Under the pieces are notes generated by a model, which did no database searches, was not told the origin of the DNA, and saw only the letters and a list, made by a program, of their open reading frames with translations. A stretch of 64,000 bases of DNA from Streptosporangiaceae bacterium NEAU-GS5. Its GTDB lineage: Bacteria; Actinomycetota; Actinomycetes; Streptosporangiales; Streptosporangiaceae. A program made the translations under genes and the position numbers. The DNA is taken from positions 124,001-188,000 of the forward strand of contig JAGFNW010000009.1 of the NCBI GenBank assembly GCA_017592665.1, written 5' to 3'. Shown here one piece after another: positions 33,006 to 42,000 of the stretch (position 1 is the first letter of the stretch; every line of letters begins with the position of its first letter).

Positions 33006-35717
33006 TCAGGCTTCCGGGTCCGACCCCAGGGAATCACCGGGGCCGCCCTGGGTCAGCGCGTCACGCAGCTCGGCGCGGGTGCCGACGTCGAGCCGGCGGA
33101 ACACGTTGGTCAGGTGGAACTCGACCGTCTTCACGCTGAGGACCAGGCGCTCGGCGATCTGCCGGTTGGACATGCCCCGATGGACCAGCGACGTGACCGC
33201 CCGTTCCGCGGGGGTGAGGGTGGCCAGCGCGGCGGGCGTCCCGTCGAGCGGCAGCCCGGCGCGTTCGGCCGCGGCCAGCGTCAGCGTCACGTACGCGGTC
33301 GCGCCCATGATGCCGAACCGCCGCATGGCCGTGCGCAGCGAGCGCTCGGCCGCGGCCCGGCGTCCGGCGGCCGCCTGGACGGTCCCTGCGAGCAGTACGG
33401 CGCGCGCCGCCTCCAGGCGCAGTCCCGCCTCCCCGGCCAGCCGCTCGGCCTCGCCGCAGGCCTCCAGGGCCGTCTCGTACGCCTCCCGGGCCGCGGCGAT
33501 CTGAGCCCGGACCCTGGCGATGATCGCCTGGGTGGAGCGGCGGATGGTGGAGATGGCAGGGAAGGCGTCGAGCGCCTGCTGCGCCTCGGCCGGCCGGCCG
33601 AGCCGGGAGAGCGCGTCGGCGAGAAGCGGCCCGAGAAGGTGGGTCCCCGGTTCGCGGCCCGGATAGAAGCCCATGGGGTGCTCGCCCGCGGGCTCGGCCG
33701 GCCGCACGATCGCCAGCAGGAGCGCGGCGTCGTCCCTGGCCTGGGCGATCGCCGCGCGCGCCGCGACGGAGTAGACCAACCCGGCGGGGGAGCCGACCGC
33801 GCGGGCCCACCGGGACGACTCCGCGGCGTGCTCCTCGGCCGCCTCCCACTCGCCCCGCGCGGCGCGCGGGTAGCAGGCCATGGCGCGCAGCATGGCGTAG
33901 TCCCACACGCGGTTGTTCTCCTCGGCGTCGCCGATCGCGAGCTCGGTGTGGAGCACGGCCTCGCCGAGCGCGCCGGCCCGGTATTCGGCCTCGCCGAGGA
34001 AGCCGAGCACCTGGGCTATCCGTAGTGGCTCGCCCTTCGTCGCACGCCGGACCGCGGTGGTCAGGTCGTCGCGGGCGCCGGCCAGGTCGTCGGCCCACAG
34101 ACGGACCATTCCGCGGGCCACGAGGCCGTCGAGCCCTCCGGGGGCACCCGGCGTGTCGGCGTTGCCCATCTCGGCCAGCGCCTCCGCGCCCTTCCCGGCG
34201 ATCGCGAGGCCCAGCGCGCGCGTGAAACTCGCGCACGCCGCCACCCACGGCTCCGCCGCCCCCGCAACCGCCGCCGCGCCGTACTCGATCATCTCCTCGT
34301 AGGAGACGGACAGGATCGAGATGATCGCGAGCTGGCTGGTGACCCGCGCCTCGAGGTCGGGCGGGCCGTCGCGGTCGCCGGCGCGCACCTGGCCGAGCGA
34401 GCGGAGCAGCCGGGACCGGGCGTCGGCGAACTGCCCGAGGAGCAGCAGCTGATAGCCCGACACGTAGTCGGCCCAGGCGCTTTGACCCAGCGCGGCCAGT
34501 TCGTCCTGATAGGCGAGCGTGGTGGCGATGTCGCCGGTCACGAGGAGGGCTTCGACGGCGGCGAGCAGACGCGGGGGCCGGGCCGGGCCGTACGGGGTCA
34601 GGTCGAGGGCGTGCCGCAGATCGGCGGCGGCCGGATGGGGGCCGCCGCGTGTGAGCTGATCGCGGGCGGCCCGCTCGATGTCGGCCGCGAGCTCCTCGTC
34701 GGGTCCGTCGGCCGCCGCGACCCGGTGCCAGACCGACCCGCGCCCGCCGCGCGCCGCCTGCCGCCGGTGCAGCTCACGGCGGCGCGCGCGGCTCACGCCG
34801 TGATAGACCACCCCGCGGATGAGCGAGCTGGTGAAGGCCAGCTCCTGCCCGGCCGCGCCCGGGACCTCCTCGATCAGTCCCGCCGTCACGGCCTCACCGA
34901 TGTCCGCCGGCTCTTCGGCCAGCTCCTTGGCGGCGGAAAGGGAGAAGCGGCGGCCGATGACGGCGCCCGCGGCCACGAGCTCCCGGGTGGCCGGATGGCA
35001 GGCCTCGATGCGGGCCGCGACGGTGGTGGCCAGGCTCCGCGGGGCGGGCAGCGGGCCCTGGCCGTACGAGAGGGCGTGCGGGGGCAGTTCGGCCAGCAGA
35101 TGACGGGCGTGCAGGGGATGGCCGCCGGTGTGTTCGTGTAATCGGGCCGCGCCGGCCGGAGTGAGGCCGGGATGCCCGCACGCGGCCGACAAGCGGATGA
35201 GGTCGTCGGCCGTGAGCCCGGATAGGGCGATCCGCACCCCGCGCTCGGAGTCCAGCAGGCGCCGCCAGCCGTCGTCGATCTCGCCCTGGGACGCGACGAC
35301 GACCATCACCGGGTCGGCGAGCAGACGGCGCGCCGCGAGCCGTACGGCGGCCATGGACGGGCGGTCGGCCCAATGGGCGTCGTCCACGATGAGGACGGTC
35401 TCCCGGCCGTCCTGGAGGCGTCGTGCGAGCGCCTGGCCGGCGAACACGGGATCGGCGGAGGGGTCGTGGAAGTCGAGCAGGCGCATGATCTGCCCGAGCA
35501 CGCCCCAGGCGAGGGCCGTCTCCTGCTCGTCGCCGCTGACCCAGACGACGTCCGCCGACCGCGCGGCGATGTCGGCGAACCGCCGGAGCAGCGCGGACTT
35601 GCCGATCCCCGCCTCGCCCTCGATCCCCGCGACCTGCGCCTCCCGCCGCCGCGCGGTCGCCCACGTGTCCTGAAGGAGGCCGAGCTCGCGTTCACGTCCG
35701 ACGAATGGACTCCGCAC
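33006..35717 (-). CDS. LuxR-family ATPase regulator (LAL type), second copy
   Basis: 903 residues, GTG start at 35717; an in-frame TGA lies only five codons upstream. The N-terminus SPFVGRERELGLLQDTWATA and Walker A EGEAGIGKSALLRRF begin an AAA_16 ATPase with Walker B VLIVDDAHWADRPSM. TPR-type helices make up the middle. The C-terminal HTH is complete: LTPAERAVTSLVHRGMSNRQIAERL with SVKTVEFHLTNVFRRLDVGTRAEL. No obvious target gene adjoins; divergent from a small secreted protein. Confidence 0.9.
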   Translation of the reverse strand: MRSPFVGRERELGLLQDTWATARRREAQVAGIEGEAGIGKSALLRRFADIAARSADVVWVSGDEQETALAWGVLGQIMRLLDFHDPSADPVFAGQALARRLQDGRETVLIVDDAHWADRPSMAAVRLAARRLLADPVMVVVASQGEIDDGWRRLLDSERGVRIALSGLTADDLIRLSAACGHPGLTPAGAARLHEHTGGHPLHARHLLAELPPHALSYGQGPLPAPRSLATTVAARIEACHPATRELVAAGAVIGRRFSLSAAKELAEEPADIGEAVTAGLIEEVPGAAGQELAFTSSLIRGVVYHGVSRARRRELHRRQAARGGRGSVWHRVAAADGPDEELAADIERAARDQLTRGGPHPAAADLRHALDLTPYGPARPPRLLAAVEALLVTGDIATTLAYQDELAALGQSAWADYVSGYQLLLLGQFADARSRLLRSLGQVRAGDRDGPPDLEARVTSQLAIISILSVSYEEMIEYGAAAVAGAAEPWVAACASFTRALGLAIAGKGAEALAEMGNADTPGAPGGLDGLVARGMVRLWADDLAGARDDLTTAVRRATKGEPLRIAQVLGFLGEAEYRAGALGEAVLHTELAIGDAEENNRVWDYAMLRAMACYPRAARGEWEAAEEHAAESSRWARAVGSPAGLVYSVAARAAIAQARDDAALLLAIVRPAEPAGEHPMGFYPGREPGTHLLGPLLADALSRLGRPAEAQQALDAFPAISTIRRSTQAIIARVRAQIAAAREAYETALEACGEAERLAGEAGLRLEAARAVLLAGTVQAAAGRRAAAERSLRTAMRRFGIMGATAYVTLTLAAAERAGLPLDGTPAALATLTPAERAVTSLVHRGMSNRQIAERLVLSVKTVEFHLTNVFRRLDVGTRAELRDALTQGGPGDSLGSDPEA

Positions 35718-35811
35718 CAGCGAATGATGTCACGGCGCATGATGCCACGGCGCTCCTGGCGGACGGACGCCCTGGGCCGTTGACGGGAAGCCGTGGCCGT
35801 TTTACTTTCTC

Positions 35812-35828
35812 TTAGGAAAGTTTCCTAA
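35812..35828. promoter_or_regulatory. Palindrome TTAGGAAA-G-TTTCCTAA
   Basis: Perfect 8-bp arms TTAGGAAA (35812-35819) and TTTCCTAA (35821-35828) around one base, in an AT-rich pocket 32 bp upstream of the small secreted protein gene. Such AGGAAA-type palindromes recall operators of ROK-family repressors near actinomycete glycan-enzyme genes; from memory, low certainty. Confidence 0.6.
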
Positions 35829-35860
35829 CAGAAGCGCCACCGAACCTGCGGGAGCCATGC

Positions 35861-36175
35861 ATGAACGCCAAGAGATGGGTCTCCACCACCTCCGCCGCGG
35901 CGTTACTCGCCAGCGCCACCATCATGGGTACGGCCACCGGCGCCTCGGCCGCCCCCACCGACTGCACCTACACGGTCAACCAATCGGAGCGCTGGGCCAC
36001 GAGCTTCTGCGCTAGCGGCACCGGCCAGCACCGGATCCACGTCGTCCAGCGGCACTTCCTGCCCGAGGTCGGACTCATCGTCATCACCGGCCCGTGGCAG
36101 CCCGCGGGCGTCACGTCGTACACCCAGATCAGCCCGCACACGCTCGTCAGCGCATGGGTGGACGTGCAGGGCTGA
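35861..36175 (+). CDS. Small secreted protein
   Basis: 104 residues. A Sec signal peptide (RWVSTTSAAALLASATIMGTATGASA) precedes a mature domain of about 75 residues with two Cys that could pair (TDCTYTV; TSFCASG). It ends in beta-strand-like segments (VGLIVITGPWQP; TLVSAWVDVQG). One rare Leu TTA codon occurs at 35903-35905 in the signal peptide. No family recognised. The palindrome at 35812 lies in its promoter. Confidence 0.7.
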   Translation: MNAKRWVSTTSAAALLASATIMGTATGASAAPTDCTYTVNQSERWATSFCASGTGQHRIHVVQRHFLPEVGLIVITGPWQPAGVTSYTQISPHTLVSAWVDVQG

Positions 36176-36223
36176 GATTCGGGGCCTGCGGGTCTGAGGC
36201 TAGGGAGCCTGCAGGGCTGAGGC

Positions 36224-37189
36224 TCAGGAGCCGATCCAGCCCGCGGCCGCCGTGAGCGCGGCCTCAGCCTCGGCCACAAGATCGCGGACGATCTCCGCGG
36301 CCGGCCGGATCTCATGGATGAGGCCGACGCTCTGCCCCGCGAACGGGAGGAACTCGTGCCCTTCACCCGCGCGCACGGCCTCCAGCACCAGCGGTCCCAT
36401 GACGGCCGGGTCGACGCCGCCCGGGTCATCCCTGAGCGCGTCGACCAGGTCCGTACGCAGCGATCGCGGCTCGTTCGGACGGCTCGGCCGGCTGAACGGC
36501 GGCATGACGCGGGCGCTGTTGACCACCTTCACCGCGTCGGCGGAGTCGGCCGCCACGATCCGCGTCTTCCACGCGTCGGCGATCCGCATCTCCTCTGAGG
36601 CGAGGAAGCGCGTGCCCACGTTGACGCCCTGAGCGCCCAGCGCGAGCGCGGCGGCCAGGCCGCGGCCGTCGGCGATGCCGCCCGCCGCCACAACAGGGAT
36701 GTCGACCGCGACGTCCACCACCTGCGGGACCAGGACCATCGTCCCGATCCAGCCGCCGTTGCCGCCGGCCTCGCCGCCCTGCGCGATGATCACGTCCGCT
36801 CCGGCGGCCACCGCCTCCTCGGCCTGCTGCACGTCCATGACCTGCTGGATCCAGAGGACCCCTGCGTCATGCGCGCGTTTGACGAGGTCGCCGGGGACCG
36901 CGAGGTGGAAGGAGACGGCGGCCGGCCGGAAGCCGAGCGTCGCCGCGAACGCCTCCTCGTCGAACGGCCGCACCGTGTGGTTGATCGCGAACGGCCGGTC
37001 GGTCAGCTCGCGCAGCCTCGACCACTGTTCGCGCAGCTCCGGCAGGGAACGGGCGGACGTGCCCAGGCTGCCGAGACCGCCCGCCCCGCAGACCGCGGCG
37101 GCCAGGCCGACCTCCTCCCACGGGCCGAACGGCGCGCAGATGATCGGCACGTCCACGCCGAGGACGTCGCAGAGCGGGGTACGCAACAT
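36224..37189 (-). CDS. Nitronate monooxygenase / 2-nitropropane dioxygenase family
   Basis: 321 residues, FMN TIM barrel. It begins LCDVLGVDVPIICAPFGP, then VCGAGGLGSLGTSARS, VIIAQGGEAGGNGG (family core, FMN phosphate), IPVVAAGGIADGRGLAAALALGAQGVNVGTRFLASEE. These are the conserved segments of the class that oxidises alkyl nitronates such as propionate-3-nitronate. ATG 37189 coincides with the normal N-terminus; an extension to 37336 is Pro/Arg-rich and unconserved. Convergent with the small secreted protein, across a 48-bp spacer of imperfect repeats. Confidence 0.85.
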   Translation of the reverse strand: MLRTPLCDVLGVDVPIICAPFGPWEEVGLAAAVCGAGGLGSLGTSARSLPELREQWSRLRELTDRPFAINHTVRPFDEEAFAATLGFRPAAVSFHLAVPGDLVKRAHDAGVLWIQQVMDVQQAEEAVAAGADVIIAQGGEAGGNGGWIGTMVLVPQVVDVAVDIPVVAAGGIADGRGLAAALALGAQGVNVGTRFLASEEMRIADAWKTRIVAADSADAVKVVNSARVMPPFSRPSRPNEPRSLRTDLVDALRDDPGGVDPAVMGPLVLEAVRAGEGHEFLPFAGQSVGLIHEIRPAAEIVRDLVAEAEAALTAAAGWIGS

Positions 37190-37320
37190 GTCGCCGAGGC
37201 TAAACGCCGGACGTGGCCGCCACTGTGGAGAAGGACCTCTCCGGAGAGTAAAGTTCCTGTGACACGGTGTAGTAGATCCATTACTATTAGCTGAACTTGC
37301 CGAACCCCTCGGAGTATGCC

Positions 37321-37644
37321 GTGCCCGATGAGCCATCGACCGGCGAGCTCGCCCGGCGACTCGTCGATCTGCAACACGCCGCGCAGAGGTTGATGTCCCA
37401 GGAGCTGTTCGTGGCGGAGCAGCGCGCGATCGAGAGACGGTTCATCACGATCGAGCGTGACATCGAGGAGCTCGAAGAGAAGGTGGATGCCGAGATCAAA
37501 TCCCTGGTCGCCCGGCTCGACGGGCGCGAGCGCGAGCGCGGCGCCAACTGGCGCCAGGGGGTCTACGCGGGAGTCATCCCCGCGGCGCTGCTGCTCGTGT
37601 CGCTGCTGGTCCAGATCTGGCTCACCGTGAAGGGGTCACCGTGA
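37321..37644 (+). CDS. Small coiled-coil membrane protein
   Basis: 107 residues. A long amphipathic helix ([41 protein letters not shown]) predicts a coiled coil, followed by one transmembrane segment ([22 protein letters not shown]). Start GTG 37321 has GGAG 8 nt upstream; an earlier TTG start is unlikely. Its stop overlaps the start of the collagen-like gene (TGATG), so the two are translationally coupled and their products probably interact. Similar small coiled-coil/TM proteins occur in phage-derived gene sets, but nothing else phage-like is nearby. Confidence 0.6.
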   Translation: MPDEPSTGELARRLVDLQHAAQRLMSQELFVAEQRAIERRFITIERDIEELEEKVDAEIKSLVARLDGRERERGANWRQGVYAGVIPAALLLVSLLVQIWLTVKGSP

Positions 37645-38435
37645 TGTATGCGATCAGGGTCCGAGTGAGCCGGCACGACATGATCCTCGCCGTGACCGTG
37701 CTCGTGCTGCTCCTGCTGACCATCTGGGTTTCGGTCGCCGTCCGGCGTCTCGGTGACCAGTTGCAGCAGGCCCAGCGCGACCGCGACACCCTCGCGCAGC
37801 AGGTGCGGCAGATGGGCGGCGTCCCGAAGATCGGGCCGAGGGGCCAGCAGGGGCAGCCGGGCGCCCGGGGCCTGCAGGGCATCCCCGGCCCTCCTGGCCC
37901 GGCCGGCCCTCCTGGTCCCCCCGGTCCCAAGGGCGACAAAGGTGACAAGGGTGATCAGGGTGACAAGGGTGACCCGGGCGATCCTGGCGGCCGGGGTCCC
38001 CAAGGCCCCAGCGGCCCTCCTGGCCCGACCGGCCCCCAGGGCCCTGTCGGCCAAGACGGCCCCCGAGGGCCCCAAGGTTCCAACTGGACCAACGGCCCCC
38101 GTCCCAGCCCCGCTCCGGCCATCAGCCCCCGCTCCGGCTCCCGCCCCGGTTCAGGCCCCGGTTCCCGCCCCGGCTCAGGCTCCGGTTCCGGTTCCCGCCC
38201 TGGTCCCACTTCCCGCCCCGGCCCTGGTTCGCGCCCCGGTGTCGGCTCAAGCCCTGGTTCCCGCCCCCGGTCCACCCCCGACGCCGGCTCAGACGCCGAC
38301 TCGGGCTCTGGCCCCAGCTCTGGCGCTGGCTCCGGCTCCGGCTCCGACCCGAGTCTTGGCTCCGACTCCAGCGCCGGCTCCGGCCCGAGTGCTGGCTCCG
38401 GCCAAGGCCGCGACCGCGGCTCCCGCTCCGGCTAA
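37644..38435 (+). CDS. Membrane-anchored collagen-like protein
   Basis: 263 residues from ATG 37644 (GTG 37641 is an alternative). An N-terminal TM helix ([21 protein letters not shown]) and short coiled coil ([16 protein letters not shown]) lead into about 75 residues of uninterrupted Gly-X-Y repeats, including [20 protein letters not shown]. The Lys-Gly-Asp triplets are typical of stabilised bacterial collagens. A Ser/Arg/Pro/Gly repeat tail follows. Third-base GC favours this frame in the tail over the Ala/Pro-rich alternative. Likely a surface triple helix acting with the upstream coiled-coil protein. Confidence 0.8.
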   Translation: MYAIRVRVSRHDMILAVTVLVLLLLTIWVSVAVRRLGDQLQQAQRDRDTLAQQVRQMGGVPKIGPRGQQGQPGARGLQGIPGPPGPAGPPGPPGPKGDKGDKGDQGDKGDPGDPGGRGPQGPSGPPGPTGPQGPVGQDGPRGPQGSNWTNGPRPSPAPAISPRSGSRPGSGPGSRPGSGSGSGSRPGPTSRPGPGSRPGVGSSPGSRPRSTPDAGSDADSGSGPSSGAGSGSGSDPSLGSDSSAGSGPSAGSGQGRDRGSRSG

Positions 38436-38762
38436 AGCCGCGCCTCCGGCAAGGGCCTGACCGCGGCCCCGCTCCGGCCATGGCCGCGACCGCGCCTCCG
38501 GCTCGGGCGAGGCCAACACGCAGGGCGCGCTGTCGGACCGTGAGCCGGGGCCGGGCTCAGCTGTTGTGGCCGCGACCGCGGCGCCCCGCTCCGATCAAGG
38601 CCGCGACCGCGGCTCCCGCTCCGGTTAAGGCTGTGCCTCCGGCTGGGGCCTGACCGCGGCCCCGCTCCGGCTAAGGCCGCGCCTCCGGCCATGGCCGCGA
38701 CCGCGACTCCGGCTCGGGCGAGGGCCCGCTGTCGGACCGTGAGCCGGGGCCGGGTTCAACTG
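38404..38762. repeat. Tandem duplication of the collagen gene 3' end (two ~160-bp copies, period 193 bp)
   Basis: The segment 38404-38565, which includes the end and stop of the collagen-like gene, recurs at 38597-38762 with few changes. Shared landmarks are AAGGCCGCGACCGCGGCTCC at the start and GTCGGACCGTGAGCCGGGGC near the end. The remaining interval up to 39080 contains no gene: it is GC-rich repeat, then an AT-richer stretch (38820-38890) that must hold the promoter of the glucanase gene. Confidence 0.8.
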
Positions 38763-39080
38763 TCTAGGCGGGGCGTTGATATGGCGTTGACGCGGGGCGT
38801 TGACGCGGCCGTAGCGTCTATGTAACATCTGGCCAACGTGATGTAAGGAATTTGCGTTAACAGATCCAATCATTGCAGTTCTTTGCAAGGTCACGGCTGG
38901 AATGCACTGCGTCCGTGCGCCCGCCACCGCAGCTCTCGTTGAGAGGCACTGGTGATGTCGGCTACGGCAGTGAGCATTCGATCGCCGCCCCAGATCCGCG
39001 CGCACCCCGGCCACGTCCTCCCCCCTCAGCCCTAGCCGGACGCGGAGCCATAGGCGGCTTCCGAACCCCAAGGAATGCAC

Positions 39081-42000
39081 ATGCGTGTGTGGTTATTGCG
39101 GCCTCTTGCCGCGTTATTAACGATGACATTAATCGTCATTGCGAGCCCGTTGTCGCCTGCCAAGGCGGCTGGTGGCCCCAATCTCGCCGCGGGCAAGACG
39201 GCCTCAGCCAGCAGTGCCAACGCCCCTTACACCGCCGGCAACCTCAACGACGGCAACCAGGCCAGCTACTGGGAAAGCGCCAACAACGCCTTCCCCCAGT
39301 GGGCGCAGATCGATCTCGGCTCGTCGACCGCCATTGACCAGGTCGTCCTGAAGCTCCCCGTGGGCTGGGGCACCCGTACGCAGACCCTCTCCGTGCAGGG
39401 CAGCACGAACGGCACGAGCTTCTCGACGCTCGCGGGACCGGGTGGCTACAACTTCGACCCCGGCTCCGGCAACACCGTGACCATCAATTTCACTGCCGCC
39501 ACCACACGCTACGTACGCGTCAACATCACCGCGAACACCGGCTGGCCCGCCGGACAGCTGTCCGAACTCGAGGTGTACGGCGCGAGCGCCGGATCGGGCA
39601 ACCTCGCCTCCGGCCGCCCGATGAACGCGAGCAGCGTCAACGGTTCCTTCGCCGCGTCGAACGCCAACGACGGCAACCAGGCCACCTACTGGGAGAGCAC
39701 CAACAACGCGTTCCCGCAGTGGCTGCAGGTCGACCTCGGCTCCGCCGTCAACGTCGACAGGGTCGTCCTCAAGCTTCCCGCCGCCGGCTGGGGCGCCCGT
39801 ACGCAGACCCTCTCTGTGCAGGGCAGCACGAACGGGACCAGCTTCACCGACCTGTCCGCGTCGGCGGGGCGTGTGTTCGACCCGGCCTCGGCGAACACTG
39901 TGACCATCACCTTCACCGCGGCCTCGACACGCTACGTACGTATCAACATCACCGCGAACACCGGCTGGCCCGCCGGACAGCTGTCCGAACTCGAGGTCTA
40001 CGGCTCGGGCGGGGGAGGCGGTGACGGCCAGGCTCCGACCGCGCCGTCCAACCTGGCCTTCACCGAGACCACACCCGGTCAGATCAAGCTGACCTGGGGC
40101 GCGTCGACCGACAACGTGGGCGTCGACGGCTACGACATCTACGCCAACAACGCGCTTCTCACCAGCGTGGCCGGGAACGTCCTCACCTACACCGACACGC
40201 AGCCGACCACCCAGACCGTGTCTTACTTTGTAAAGGCGCGCGACTTGGCCGGCAACTCGTCCGCGGCCAGTAACACCGTCACCCGCAACGGCACGAGCGG
40301 CCCCGGCAGCAACCTCGCCGTCGGCAAGCCGATCACCGCCTCCTCGTCCACCTTCACCTTCGTCGCGACCAACGCGAACGACAACGACGTCACCACCTAC
40401 TGGGAAGGCGCCGGCGGCGCGTATCCGAGCGTGCTGACCGTCCAGCTCGGCGCGAACGCCGTGGTCTCGTCGATCGTGCTCAAGCTCAACCCGGATGCGG
40501 CGTGGGGGACCCGCACCCAGACCATCCAAGTCCTGGGCCGCGAGCAGAACGCAACGTCGTTCACCCAGATCTCGCCCGCGACGACCTACACCTTCAATCC
40601 CGCGTCCGGGAACACGGTGACGATCCCGGTCAGCGCCACGGTCGCGGACGTCCGGCTGTCGATCACCTCCAACTCGGGGGCGCCCGCCGGACAAGTGGCC
40701 GAATTCCAGGTCGTCGGCACCCCGGCGCCCAACCCCGACCTCGTCGTGACCGCCCTGTCGGCGTCCCCGGCCTCCCCGGTGGAGACCGACGCGATCACTC
40801 TGTCCGCCACCGTGAAGAACAACGGTGACGCCGCCTCCGGCGCCACGGCCGTGTCGTTCTTCCTGAGCGGCACCAAGGTCGGCTCGGCCAATGTCGGCGG
40901 CCTGTCCGCCGGCGCGTCGAGCACGGTGACGGCCAACATCGGCACGCGCGACGCGGCGACGTATCCGCTGACCGCGACCGTCGACGAGGCCAACACGGTC
41001 ATCGAGAAGAACGAGGCCAACAACGGCTTCACCGGGTCGCCGCTCACGGTCCGCCCGGTCGACAGCTCCGATCTCGTCGCCTCTCCGACGACCTGGTCGC
41101 CCAGCAACCCGGCCAACGGCAACACGGTCACGTTCACGGTCGCCATCAAGAACCAGGGGACGATCGCGTCCGCGAGCGGGGCGCACGGCATCACGCTGAC
41201 CGTGCTCAACGACGCGGGCACCGCGGTGAAGACCCTGACCGGTTCGTTCACCGGCGCGATCGCCGCGGGCGCCACGACCAGCCCGGTCAACCTCGGCACC
41301 TGGGTGGCCGCCAACGGCAGATACACGGTGCGCACGGTCATCGCGGCCGACGCCAACGAGCTGGCCGTCAAGCAGGCCAACAACACCAGCAACGTGCCGC
41401 TGTTCGTCGGACGCGGCGCCAACATGCCGTACGACATGTACGAGGCGGAGGACGGCGTGACCGGCGGCGGCGCGACGGTGCTCGCCCCCAACCGGACCGT
41501 CGGCAACCTCGCCGGCGAGGCGTCCGGCAGGCGGGCGGTCACCCTCAACTCGACCGGCGCCTTCGTCCAGTGGACGACAAAGGCGCAGGCCAACTCCCTT
41601 GTCGTCCGCTTCTCCATCCCGGACGGGACGACGTCGTCGCTGAACATCTACGTCAACGGAACCTTCCTCAAGGCGATCAACCTCACGTCCCACTACGCCT
41701 GGCTGTACGGCGACGAGACGGCTCCGAACAACTCGCCGGGCAGCAACCCGCGCCACATCTACGACGAGGCGAACGTGCTGCTCGGCACCACCGTCGCGGC
41801 CGGCAGCACCATCAAGCTGCAGAAGGACGCGGCCAACGGCAGCCAGTACGCGATCGACTTCATCAACCTGGAGCAGGCGAGCCAGGTAGCCAATCCCAAC
41901 CCGGCCACGTACGTCGTGCCGGCCGGCTTCACCCAGCAGGACGTGCAGAACGCGCTCGACAAGGCGCGGATGGAGACCACGTGGGTCGGCGTCTACCTGC

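Noticed and set aside
37321-38435. Prophage tail-fibre region
   Set aside because: Collagen repeats and a coiled-coil/TM protein occur in phages, but there are no structural, lysis or packaging genes around.
38100-38460. Frameshift in the collagen-like gene into an Ala/Pro-rich tail
   Set aside because: The alternative frame looks like a wall-spanning PA tail, but third-position GC is clearly better in the Ser/Arg/Pro/Gly frame, so no shift is needed.
39204-41756. 850-codon minus-strand open frame antisense to the glucanase
   Set aside because: Low-complexity Arg/Gly/Val translation typical of the complement of a GC3-rich gene; the sense strand is a clear modular enzyme.
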